Positions 7,922 through 18,700 of a DNA stretch of 20,533 nucleotides are shown in pieces. A model generated the notes under the pieces. The model had not been told where the DNA came from. It searched no databases and saw only the letters and a program-made list of their open reading frames with translations. The stretch lies in assembly GCA_018398765.1 (NCBI GenBank), contig JAHBMJ010000297.1, positions 31,158 to 51,690 on the forward strand, written 5' to 3'. The stretch comes from Chromera velia. Taxonomy: Eukaryota > Sar > Chromeraceae. Both the position numbers and the translations under genes were made by a program. Every line of letters starts with the position of its first letter. The first letter of the stretch is position 1.

Positions 7922-9721
7922 ATGAGTGAGTCGGGATCGCCGTTTCCGGTTCTACAGAATGACCAGGTCTTCAAGCCCTGGTAGGATCAGTGCATATCGA
8001 AAACAGAAGGGGCAGAAAAGCTCTTCGGTGCCTCTGATGAGAATATTGCACAACGGCAGGCAAGCAGAATTTACGCAGCAACTCATAAGCATTCAATTGT
8101 TGGAAAGTCCATCCAACATCTTTTCGATCAAAAGAATGACTCCCATGACACGACGTTCCACAATGCTGGCACCCTTAAGAGAGATTAGGTCAAGTACAAA
8201 GACACCCTTTTAGACAAAATCAAACAGCTCCTTGAAGAAACTGCGAAGGCCAAATCCAAAAAGAATGTGCGTGAATGGCGTGTGCTTGCGGATAACGGCT
8301 GAGATTTCGCATCGTTTCAACTTCTTGTCGACTTCTTCGAGGTACTGGAGAAGGAGATGAAGGACTCAAAGGGAGAGAAGGACGTGCCTGATTCCTTGAA
8401 AGGGGAAGCTGTGTTTGCTTGTTTCCCTGCCTACAACCAGAGGATGTTGGGGACAGATTGGGATGAAGACGATCTGTCCGACTACGGAAAATTGATTGCG
8501 GAGGCAAAGAAGCTCGCATGCAAGACCCAAACCAACATCATCACGGAACCAGCAGGAGGTCCGCCTGCCTGGCAGACCGCCACCACCAACAACATCACTC
8601 AGACGAAGAAAGCCGCAGTCGTCAAGCAGGAGGCTGCCTTTGTCGGTGGCGCTGGGTTCCCTCCGAGGGGGAGGAATAGAGGCAAAGGGCGGGGAAGAGG
8701 CAGTTCAGGGGCAGGTCGAGGAGGAGGTTATGGGAGGCAAGAGAGAGGCCAAGAAATGAACCCAAACGATTGCCCAAAGTGTGGCAGGGCAGGAGGGCAT
8801 GACCCAGAATGGCTTGAGAAGAATGATTGTCCGGGGAAGACACATACGTGCGAGATCTGTAGGAAATACGGACACAGGCCACGCGTGTGCAGAAAGAAGG
8901 GGGACACTGCAAACACCCCCCAAGCATCCATATCCAACTCCAGAGGCAGAGGAGGCCCCCATTCATAGAGGGGACGTGGAGGGATGCAAGCTGCTCGAGG
9001 TGGTGGCCCTGGACGATTCGATGGCAAGGCAACCTACTACGCTCAACATGAGAAGAATGGTCAAGGGTGCACACCTGACCAATATGAGGTCAGCAGACTT
9101 ACGGGACATCGTTCCCAGTCTGGAAAAGGTTTCCAGAAGGCAGGCCACCTTCTTGAGTGTTTTCGAAATAATATGTGCATGTCTGTGCTTCCTCACTCAT
9201 CTCCCTTCTCTCTGTCTCTCTGGCATTGGCAGGGTGCGGAGGGAGGAATTCGACAGACATCACACACGACATTCCGGATGAGGGATGGTGCGCCCCAACC
9301 ATTCTTTGTCGACGTGAAGGAGCACCACGCCTGCATGATGGACTCCACTGGAGATGATACGAGACCCTCAGACAAGTTAGTATCGGTCAGTCAACACAGA
9401 CCTGCTGCACGCCGTCGGATGCACATCGACTCATGCACCACGGCACCCATAGGATGGGAGAGAGAGCTGGGAGGAATGGTTCTCTGGAGTAGGCCGTCTA
9501 ACATGTCTTTTGGGCTTGCGCACAAAAAGGCAGAAAAGAAGATCCGAATCTCCCGTCTCGCATGCATTGCACAGAAATGCAAAGTCAGAGGGGTAGGCTG
9601 GCAAGTTCTTTTTGTCATGGTCTATCTGACGCATGACTCAATGCCATATCTGATGAAACAGGATGATGCTGAGGGGGAGACGATTTTGCGAAAAGAGGGG
9701 AAGGAATATATATGGTCGTGA
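7922..9721 (+). pseudogene. Retrotransposon gag-protease frame with internal stops
   Basis: One frame runs from ATG 7922 to TGA 9719-9721 and is broken by TAG 7982, TAG 8186, TGA 8300 and TAG 8966, with no frameshift between them. Capsid-like sequence comes first, then an RGG/Gly-Arg-rich basic segment (about 8655-8752). Two zinc knuckles follow: an atypical CPKC...H...C at 8771-8830 and a canonical C-x2-C-x4-H-x4-C at 8849-8890. The motif HIDSCTT (Asp codon 9428) fits the D-S-G/C-x-T aspartic protease active site of copia elements. Gag would form the particle and bind the RNA; the protease would cleave the polyprotein. The CT-rich run ending in CAG at 9233 looks like an intron 3' end, but no matching donor is obvious. 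Confidence 0.85.
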
Positions 9722-12700
9722 GGGATGCCAGGGGGTTCTTAGCAGAAACCCTCGTTGACAATCCAAGGGGAGACGGCCGCACAACAAACCTTCCGTTCAC
9801 AGACGTCATTGTTCCCCGTACTGACGAAGTAGCAGCAGTAATGAGAGACGAGGGGAGTGTGTGGGCTGTGGGGTTGCGCACCATCGGGTTTGAGGAACTG
9901 AGGGCAGAACACAGGAGATTCGGGCACGTAGGCAGAGACAAGCTAGAGCCCACACTTGCCTGCAGGGGGATGCAGGCAAGGAGTGAAGACTGGAAGAGGC
10001 TTGAGACAGAGTGCCGACTGTGTCCTGTTAAAAACGTAACCATCCCCACTCTAGCTCCAGTACCCACCCGACATGAGGATGCGGGTGGGCCCTTCGACAT
10101 CATGCAGATTGATCACTAGTTTCTCAATGATGATGAGGTGGCAGGGCCTCATAAATGCTGCATGCGGGTGATTGATGAGTGGGGGGGACTTGACCTTGAC
10201 TACTCCTTCAGGTCACAAAACCAGTCCGTCGAGGGGTTCAAAGAGCATATTATCGACTTTGTTGAGTCGTTTGGGGGAGTACAATTCTAAAAGGAAGGGC
10301 CGAAGGCAGTAGCAGCACGCATCCGTTGCGATGATGTACCTGAATTCCGAGGGGGGGAGTTTGGAGCGTTTGCAGAGCGAAGGGGAATGAGATTTGTGGA
10401 CCATCCATCCGGAATCAAAGGAGCTCTAGGTTTTCTGGAGGGGAAAAACAGGCATGCAAGAGCAGAGCTTGGTGCCTTTCGGGCTGAATGGAAGTGCCGG
10501 TTTAGTTCATGCCCCAAATCCCTCTGGGGTCATATGGCCAGAGGGATCAGCATCACCAGAGCCAAGACATACAGCAAGGTGCTTCGCACCTCCCAATGGA
10601 AGAAAACCTTCGGCTCTGACCCTCCGTACCATTTTCTCTGCGGAAATGTGGGTGTGTTGCGAACTGCAGAGAGTGGAATCGAACTTCCAGGCAGCGAGGT
10701 TGTGTGGCTATATGAGAAGAACAAAAACCTTGCTGTCGTGACTCGAAAGCAACCGAACCGTGATGTGTGGGACATCATTCACATGCATCCCCACTACGTG
10801 AAACCAGTGAAGAGGGGTATTGTGGCATGTTGGGAGGGGCCTGAATGGGTCCCCGAGAGCAACGAATCGCAACAGCAGCAGCCCTACGCCATTCCCCCTT
10901 CTTCTGAAGAGTCCTCCCAGAATGATTTCCTTCCCGCCCCCCCTGTCCAAGGAGATGCATCCAATGAGGGGGTGCATGGTCACGCTTCTGGTGGGGGGGT
11001 GCAGCAAGCCGATGGACAGGCAGCAGTCCCAGAGCAGCATGGGGCTGATGTGTCACCAGCTTCACAGGAACGCTACACAGGCATCCTTGTGCAAGGAAGG
11101 AATAACCAGCTGGTCCCCATAGCCATGACTGGAAAGGCATTCAAATGGACCGTCCCCGTCTCCTCACTGTTAAAGCAGCCAGATGGCATCTAAAATTTTT
11201 TCGGCATCTCCTCGAATGTGCGCAAAGCAAATGTACTGCGTTATTTCGAGATTATAGGGGGTCGTATTCCTTCTGCAATCGAAACACAGATTTCACCCCC
11301 TTTCTCATTGCAGGCGGGGGGGTGTATGAACAATCAAGCACCTGCTCAGGGAGAGGGAGATGGAGACAGAGAGGGAAGGGACGAGTCACCTGATGGGAGA
11401 GACCACGAACCGAAACACAGTGATAATGAGGATTCTCTCTTCGGAGAGAACTTCCTCGCACCCGATGCCCTGATAAGAGGACAGTTGGGTGGAAACAACA
11501 AATAAGAACAGGATGGGGGGCCTCTGGGGGCAGACCTTGGAGATGAGCCTCCTGCAGACAACGTCTTCTTTCTTGCTCCTCCCCACGACTGTTTCTACCT
11601 AGGACCGGACCCCGAGCATCCTATCACAGTCCCTGACGACTTCAAGCAGGGATCCACGCAAACCCCTGCACGTCCGGAAGAGGTCGAGAGGGGAGACTTC
11701 GATGAGGCATGCAGAGACGAGTGGCTGAAAAACATTATAGGTAAGGGGGTGCTGGGTAGGGTGGTCGACAGAAAGGAAGTGGACTCTGTCATATGCATAG
11801 GTTGGAGACTCACTTAGAAAGAGAAAGAAATCAAGCAGGCAGAAAAAGAAAAGGAAGAGAACAGGCAGAAGGAAGGGAAGGCAGGAATTGATCGGCAGTC
11901 AGGACGACAGGCAGACGGTTCTCAGGGAGACAGAGAGGCGCAACAGCCTCGCAAGTACAAGGGCAGGAAAAGAAGGATGAAAAAGGACGAACCAAGACAG
12001 GCAAGGCCAGAGAACAGAAAGCCAAAAGCAAGATGCTTCGGAAAGGGTTTCACAGACAAAAGAGTGGTTGACACTTATATCAGCACACCTTCTATCTAAG
12101 CAATTCTTATGTTCTGTATTTTCTCTTTAACTTTCTGTCTCTCTCGTTTTGCGGGGGACATCTCTGGAGCGTTCTTCACTACCCCTGACAAGAATAAGAA
12201 GAGAGCCGCAGTCATCATTCCCGATTGGCTGCCGCACATTCCAGCCAAGAACCCATACGAAGACATAAACGACAAGGACTACAAGACCCTCAGAAAAACA
12301 GCCCCCGAAATCAAGCCAGAGGAGCTTCGATTGGTGGAAAAAGGACTCTACAGGATGCCCTGCTCAGGCAACATCTTTGACAAAAGCCTTGCAGGAGTCC
12401 AGGTGGAGGTAGGATACGAACGAGTAGAGACAGGGGTGGCAGTCAAAAGAGATGAGGCAGGTGAGCCCGCTGTGGGTGTCCAAATCAATTGGATTGATGA
12501 TGTATTCGGGGTAAGGAGGGGTAGGAAAGAGACCGCAGAAGAAATTGTATTCCTCACAAGCAGGTTTGAATGGGGACACCTCTCCGAACTTCCTTCTGAT
12601 GCCAGTATCAAGTATGCCAGCATGGACTTCTCTTTCTTCAATGAGACAGTGGAGGTGTCTCAGAACTCATACAGCAGGGGGGTCAACACAGATGCCCTTT

Positions 12701-13467
12701 GGAGAACGATCAGAGAAAAGAGAAAGAAGGGGGAAGTGAAAGCCACAGAACTCGAACCCGCAACCGAAATGGAGAAGGAGGGGGGATTGGAGCCGCTCAT
12801 GCGGAGTATCAATGGTGTGTTGCATTGGATGGTGCACATACGACCCTCCAAACGTGTCTGGGCAGATGAGCTCAGTTACCACTCCACCCGACCATGCAGG
12901 AGAGTTGTCAGAGCAGCAGTCAGGGTCCTAGAAATGCTGAAGGAGAGGAAAGAGCCGATCCGTCTGCGGGCACTGAAACGATTCAAGAGAGTCATGCTAG
13001 CTGTACTAGATGACAGCTCCTACTCTCGAACGACCTACAGTAGAAGGTTGGGTTGGCTGATATTCTTGGTTGAAGAAGGATGGACTCCAGAGACAGCAAT
13101 GCAGGAAGCCAATCCATGGCAGAACATCATAGCATGGCACACTGAACGCCACAACCATAAACATAGGAGCAGCACAGCAGCAGAAGCAACTACGTTCGAA
13201 AGCGTCATCAAGCATCTTCCCTGTTTGAAGACACTTGCAACCCACCTGTAGGGCCAAGAACCGAAAGTACAATTCTTTACTGATTGCAACCCGTTCTTTG
13301 AACAGTTGAGGACGGGCATAGCAGCAGATGGTACCTCACAGGGGATGCTTGATTTCATTATACAGGAACTCAGACGGACCAGAGGGTCAGTGACTTGGTG
13401 TAGGAGAAAGGTCCAGATGGCCAACGCGCTGACTAAGCCGTGTTGGCCTGGGAAGGAATTTTTATGA
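9712..13467 (+). pseudogene. Retrotransposon integrase / reverse transcriptase / RNase H frame with internal stops
   Basis: One frame from about 9712 to TGA 13465-13467, broken by TAG 10117, TAA 10288, TAA 11191, TAA 11503, TAG 11815, TAA 12097 and TAG 13249. The integrase zinc finger has His 9910 and 9925 and Cys 10012 and 10021. The catalytic core has Asp 10111, Asp 10330 and Glu 10438, with 35 residues between the last two. The RT shows DISGAF (12157-12174) and WIDD (12490-12501, in place of the usual YVDD). RNase H shows Asp 13009 or 13012, Glu 13183 in a SSTAAEAT motif, Asp 13282, and a terminal ANALTKP motif. A charged Lys/Glu/Arg/Gln-rich insert (about 11818-12024) lies inside the RT fingers. 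It is shifted relative to gag-protease at a TA repeat near 9706-9714. Confidence 0.9.
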
Positions 13468-13525
13468 GTAGAGAAGAACAAATGACAGAACAAGGATGAC
13501 AGAAGAAAGACATAAATCTTTGCAA

Positions 13526-13537
13526 GATGGGGGGGTA
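13526..13537 (+). other. Polypurine tract
   Basis: GATGGGGGGGTA directly upstream of the 3' LTR, the expected primer site for plus-strand synthesis. Confidence 0.65.
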
Positions 13538-13844
13538 AGCAGAATGTGCAAGCGGGCCGGCACCGGCCAACCGGTCCCGCCACACAGCGCGCATCCAGAG
13601 AGCCATGACCGAGCACGTACGCATCTTGCAGATCAATGCATGCAAAATTAATTGCATGTACGTAAATACATGTAAACAGTAATTCGACGATACAGAATTA
13701 TGGAGTCAGATAAGTCAGAGACTTGATTGAGGGTTGGAAGTGAAGTAGCCTTGCTTCACACACCTTCTGAATACGAACACCTATAAGTGCTGAGTGCGCT
13801 CAAGGGTAAAGGCGCCCCTAGATAAGCAGTGTCTAGCTCTTTCT
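13538..13844 (+). repeat. 3' LTR
   Basis: Same length as the 5' LTR, with about 11 substitutions by eye. It keeps TGCATGCA (13637), TATAAG (13782), the GC-rich 5' hairpin and the 3' CTAGATA/TGTCTAG stem-loop, where the C-to-T change still allows a G-U pair. Host sequence begins with AAGAGAAAGG. Confidence 0.93.
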
Positions 13845-14504
13845 AAGAGAAAGGGGGGGCGTCGCCTGAAAAGAAAAGCCGTACCAAATAATTAATTCAT
13901 TTACTAATTCATAGAAATTACTAATTCATAGTCTATCTATAATGAAATAGCTATAGGACTAGCTATATAGTGAAAGCTAAGGTGGTAGAGAAAGGGTTGA
14001 ACAGTGAACACTAGAGGTAAAAGCTTAGGTTGAATGATTAAAAAAAATAAAAATAAAAATTCAAAACCCCTTTTATTATTTTTTTTTTTAGTGCACACCC
14101 TAGCACTGTGAACCCCATCATGATAGAACTAATGTCAACTAGCTTCAAACGTTTATATGAACATCTAGATAAATATGCATTAATTTAATCCAACAAAAAT
14201 TTGAATAAAATTTTATAACTAGTTTCAGATATATCAGTTGGATTCAGAATTCCGAATTTACTACTTAAATGTAGACTTGAATTTGGAAATTGGAATCAAA
14301 TTCTTCCTCAATTAGAATTCATATACGTTTTGAATGAACAAATCCTTTTGGAGGTTGGATACAAGGTACTGCAAGTTCTAGTGCTAGTTCTAGTGTGAGG
14401 TATAGATCTAGGTATAGATGTGGATTCATTGTGCCATGATGATTGTGGAAGTCTAAAACATGGCCCTAATAACAACCGCGCATCACTTCAGTCAATCAAT
14501 CAAT
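13845..14504. other. AT-rich spacer
   Basis: No supported gene. It contains a short duplicated TTACTAATTCATAG motif (about 13904-13934), A-rich and T-rich runs near 14040-14092 and CTAG-rich sequence near 14376-14414. Confidence 0.7.
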
Positions 14505-15344
14505 CTATTCTCTATCGTCCCACTCTCCTCCACTCGGAGTCTCTCCTTCCAATAGCTCTCCTTCCCCTCCGCTATCGTCTCCTCCCCAACCTTCTGACTC
14601 TGTCTCCCGAGGTCCTTCCATCTCTTCATCCGCAGAATTTCGCTTCTTCCCCCTCCCATTCTTCTCCTTCTCTGTCTCCTCATCAGAAGAGGGGTGCACG
14701 ACTCCGGCAGGAAAGCGCCGCTGAGCGTTTCTCTTCGCTCCCACCACACACTCAGGCATCACACGGGCCGTGCCAGAACCGAATCGCCCGACCGTAGTTT
14801 GACTTGGCGCACTTGCCGCCGTACCTTCGTTTTCCTCGACAGAAAAGTGGACCACATCGCCCCGAAATGACGGCTTCTTGAAGACAAACTTCGATGTACA
14901 CCCCGAAAGGGTAGAATCAAAAGGCTGAGCAGGCTGCCCGACCCCCTGTTGAGCTTTCCGGGCTCTGAGCTCTGAGAGGAAGGACATGGCGGCACTCTTC
15001 ATCTTCATGTCCTCTTCTGCGTCATCTTCTTCTTCAAATGTGTACAAAGTAAAACCTTTGCGCTCTGGAATCGCGGGATGGCTTGTGGTCGGGTCGGGTT
15101 GGCTTGTTGTCGCCTCACCCATCACCACATCTCCGTCTCCGCCTCTGTTTTCTGTGCCGTCTCGAACTTGGTGAAGGGTCTGAACTTCATACTCGACCCC
15201 TGGTCCTTCCTGCTGTCTGCTAAAGGGGTCAGAGATTGGTCGGCCTTCCCGCAGCGCCGCAGAAGGCGAATCAATTCGGGAGAAAACCGCATGCAACCTT
15301 TCTTCAAAACTCAAAGAACCCCCAACAGACTCACCACCTGACAT
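14505..15344 (-). CDS. Intronless acidic protein of unknown function; weak TSSC4-like pattern
   Basis: 279 codons from ATG (15344-15342) to TAG (14507-14505). The protein is hydrophilic and low-complexity at both ends, with an acidic Ser/Glu/Gly-rich tail (SSDEE, GGDDSGGEGE) that follows a Lys/Arg-rich patch resembling a nuclear localisation signal (GRGKKR). A more ordered middle segment reads SHPAIPERKGFTLYTFEEED, followed shortly by SAAMSFLSEL. This order (HP, then Y-[ST]-[LF]-E, then AA..FL) recalls the conserved block of TSSC4, a U5 snRNP assembly factor, but I am matching from memory and the similarity is weak. No signal peptide or membrane segment is seen. It is head to head with the SET gene across 444 bp. 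A nuclear role is inference. Confidence 0.65.
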   Translation of the reverse strand: MSGGESVGGSLSFEERLHAVFSRIDSPSAALREGRPISDPFSRQQEGPGVEYEVQTLHQVRDGTENRGGDGDVVMGEATTSQPDPTTSHPAIPERKGFTLYTFEEEDDAEEDMKMKSAAMSFLSELRARKAQQGVGQPAQPFDSTLSGCTSKFVFKKPSFRGDVVHFSVEENEGTAASAPSQTTVGRFGSGTARVMPECVVGAKRNAQRRFPAGVVHPSSDEETEKEKNGRGKKRNSADEEMEGPRETESEGWGGDDSGGEGELLEGETPSGGEWDDRE

Positions 15345-15788
15345 GGCGACGAGCCGGACAGATGCAGAAAAAAGTCAAAACTTCAGATCTTTGCCTGCTT
15401 CGCACTGCTTGAGATACCCCTCTGTGTATGTTTAAAAGATCTTACCAATATGTATGCTGCTCTAAGATGACAGCAGCACGGAGATGGTGCATGCAACTTA
15501 TCGAAGAGAGATTGTTGCAGATTGAGCATGCACGCATGCGACCCGCCTGCCCCCCCCGCGGCCGCAGGCGCGGCCCCGCACTGCATGCAGCTTCTGTGCG
15601 TGACCCCGCGGCCGGCCGGCCGCGCGGAGCTTTTCGAAGAAAGCCGTCTCTGCTGCCAGGAAGCCTTCATTCATGTGCCCCTTCTTCTCTTGTGCACTGC
15701 TTCTACTCCTGGAGAAAGTTTTTGAAGTTCATCTGGCCATTTTTTCCGACAAAGTTGGACTCTTTGAACGAGAGCGACACCGAGCAAG
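15345..15788. promoter_or_regulatory. Divergent promoter region, GC-rich with GCATGC cores
   Basis: It separates two head-to-head start codons. The section 15540-15630 is extremely GC-rich (CGCGGCCGC, GGCCGGCCGGCC). Four GCATGC cores occur within about 100 bp: 15489, 15526, 15534 and 15583; two are full TGCATGCA (15488-15495 and 15582-15589). TGCATGCA is a known ApiAP2 binding motif in apicomplexans. Its use here is inference. Confidence 0.45.
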
Positions 15789-18700
15789 ATGAGGCGTCTC
15801 TTCGGGTCTCTGGGCACTCTCTCAGCTCTGAGTCTCCTCTCTCCCGGAGAGGCCTTCCGGGTCATCTCTCTGCCTCAGACCCTGAGCGGTCGCTCTCCTT
15901 TTCAGAGAGAGAGTGCAAAGGCTGGTTCCAGGCTGCACTTGCAGAAAGGGGTAGAGACGTCGACAGAGAGCGGCACAGTGGACAGTAGGGCAGAGAAGAT
16001 TGCTGCTTTTGAGGATTGGTTGATTGATAGAGGATTTGACTATGACGAGTGCGGGGCAGCTCTGGGTACTGATTCGAGAGGGGGCATTGGTCTGTTTGCA
16101 ACAAAGAACTTCAAAACAGATGAACCGGTGTTGAAGATGCCGGAGAAATTCTGTTTGGGCATTGAGGAGGCAAGGAAGCTCCCGAATGTGGGGAGCGTAT
16201 TGAAAAATACAGAGCTGGAGAACAATCAACAGATGCTCTTGGCTCTTCTTTTGGTTTATCACAAGCAGTTAGGGAAGGAGTCACCATACTTCCCCTGGCT
16301 TGAACTGATGCCGTCTCTTGAGGAGATGAACCTCCCGTTTGTTTGGTCAGAGGAGGAAAGGAAAGAACTGCAAAGTTCCACCACAAAGAACATTGATGGG
16401 TTCATCGACGGATGGAATGAGATTCTTGATGTAGTCACAAGTTGGGGGGTTGTGGATCTCTTGAATGACGAAAAAGATATTCCCATCGATGCCGAAGCCC
16501 CAACACCAAAATTGTTCTGTACCCGAGAGGAGTGGTACTGGGCCGTCTCGGTCATTTTGTCCCGGTCCACTTACCTTGACGGCAGTCTCCGTCTCTGTCC
16601 CTTGATGGATTTCTGCAACCATAGTCCCGAGGCTGTGGGTGAGATCGAGTTGGTGTCAACGAAGGGTTTCATGAATTTGATCTCCTTCGAGGATGCCGTG
16701 CAAGTGAAGGCACAGGGCAAGCTGTACCCAGGTTGGTTTGGCTTATTAGAGGGGGTGGGTCGGTGGGGAGGGGTGTGTGTTGGAGCAGGTGGTGCCTGTG
16801 CAACTGAATTGACTGTTCTTGTTGTCTTCTTTCTTTCCAATCTGGGGCTTTTTTGGCTTTTTCTTGCCTGACGTGAAAGTACACAGTCGGGTGTTTTTTC
16901 GGCTTTGTCTTGCCTGATGTGAACATACGCAGTGTGCTTGTCCTTCCCTCGGTATCTGATTGGAAAGAAAAGTCTTCATACCCTGAGGGGCTTCTTGCTG
17001 GAACATCTGCCGTTTGTCGTCTGCTTTTCCTGTGTGTGCTTTGGGGTGTGCCCTGTGTCTGCTTCCTCCCCGAGTATTCTTTCAGCTTCCAGCAGAAGTG
17101 CAGATCTGTGTGTGTATGGTATGCCGTTCTCTGCTGTATTCCCTTTCTGTCCCTCTCTGTTGGTATGCAGGTGAGGAGGTGCTGTGCAACTACGGCAAAT
17201 TCCGCAATGCAGCGGACTATCTGATGTTCTACGGTTTTGTGCCTCCGAAGACGTTCGAGATGTGTGAGTTCGTGGCAGACATCGACGAGGACGACAGATT
17301 CATTGCCGACAAGGAGGGGGTGATGGAAGACGAGGGCCAGTCGATGACTCAGGCGTTCGACGTGTACGGTACAAAGTCGAGGAACATGGATCCTGCGCTG
17401 ATTCAGTTCCTCCGATTCCGCGTGCTGGGAGGGAAGGACGCGTTTCTACTGGAGCCTGTTTTCTTTAGCAAGGTCAGACGACAGGCAGGCAGACAGACAG
17501 ACACAGACAGATACAGACAGACAGATACAGACAGACAGACACTTCTTTCACTCCTTTCGTGAGGTGCTTGGCGATGGGTGCTGTTTTTGAGTTGTTGTCT
17601 TCGTCAGGGGTCGCTTTAAGTGGAAGGGATCGCTTGAGGGGTTGGATGGTTCTCATTTGCGCTTTTTTATTTTCGGTGGCGACGGCAGAGGAAGGAGGTT
17701 TGGAAGAGATTTGGGTGACCATTTTGTGTTGAACCTTTAAGAAGTGGGGAGAAGGGAAGATGAGGGGAACACGTGGGTGTTTCTGTATATTTTTTTCTCT
17801 CTCGTTGCTGGACCTTGTCACCTTGAATCCAAATCCATTTGCGTGTTTGCTCACATGTGTCTCTCTGCCTGCCTGCCCGCCTGCCTGCGTATGCAACTGC
17901 GCACACATGCAGGTATGGACGTTCATGCGCCAGCCCGTGACGCCTCGCAACGAGGCCGCCATGCTCGAATACCTCCAGTTGCGTCTGGATCAGAACCTGA
18001 GGGAGATTGAGGAGACGGAGAGACAGATCCAAAAAACGGAAGAGAAGGCAGGGGAGGAGGAAGAGGCAGGATCAAAAGGGGCAGCAGGGGGGGGCGAGAA
18101 AGCAATTGAGGGCGCTGCAGGTCTCTCCGAGGAGGTGGATGAGGGGGGAGATCTCTTGACGCAATTTCGTGCCAAGGCGAGCAACGTTCCCAAGGCAAGA
18201 GTCTTCAAGATTGGGAACAGGAAGGTGGTAGAGGATGAGACTTCCGTTCCTCTCGTTGTGAACCCGTCTCTGCGTTCTGACCGAGCTAAGATGATGGGCA
18301 TTGTCCGAGCTCAGGAGAAAATTGTTCTCCGAAACGCTTTGGAATGGTGTCATAACCATGCGAACATGTTGGCCAATTTTGAGTACTACCATGAGAGACG
18401 GTTGCGTAGTTTGGGTCTAGCTCAAGACCCTGTGGGACAAGGGAGTGCCGTTGATCATTATCCGGATGAAGACTTCAGAGTGCGTTCCCCTGAGGCTCTT
18501 CGAAATGCGTGGGAGGAAGAGAGGGAGGCCAAGAAGGCAGAGGAGGAGAGACGAAAAGAGAGAGAACAGATGGCTGCGTATCTCTCTCCTCTCTCTGAAG
18601 CGTATAAAAAACCGCAACCGGGCCAAGCGCCGGTGTTGGTAGATCAGGACAAAGCACGTGAGCAGCTGAGAGCAGAGAGGGAGTTGAAAAGGCAGCAAGA

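Larger units (their letters stand above)
7595..13844 (+). mobile_element. Ty1/copia-type LTR retrotransposon, coding region interrupted by stops
   Basis: Two direct 307-bp LTRs flank an internal region that encodes, in order, gag with CCHC zinc knuckles, aspartic protease, integrase (HHCC and DD35E), reverse transcriptase and RNase H. Integrase before RT is the Ty1/copia order. The LTRs differ at about 11 positions by eye (about 3.6%), nine of them transitions, and have no indels relative to each other, so the insertion is not ancient. Eleven in-frame stops interrupt the two reading frames, yet apart from the frame change near 9710 I found no indel frameshift. No clear 5-bp target-site duplication was found (nearest: TTAGAG before, TAAGAG after). 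It could move now only with proteins supplied in trans. Confidence 0.93.

Noticed and set aside
7922-13467. Genome-wide reassignment of UAA/UAG to an amino acid
   Set aside because: The roughly 1,830 host codons assigned here contain no internal UAR, and one host gene appears to end in TAG, so decay of the retrotransposon is the simpler reading.
7595-13844. Retrovirus or Ty3/gypsy element
   Set aside because: Integrase lies upstream of reverse transcriptase, which is the Ty1/copia order, and no envelope-like ORF is present.
15428-15988. 186-codon + strand ORF across the divergent promoter and the start of the SET gene
   Set aside because: It overlaps the SET leader in another frame, includes GC-rich promoter repeats and has no recognisable domain.
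17760-17912. Starting the third SET exon at ATG 17760 as a separate 454-residue protein
   Set aside because: The region before 17913 is a CT-rich intron end with a good acceptor; joining 17472 to 17913 keeps frame and continues the substrate-binding region.
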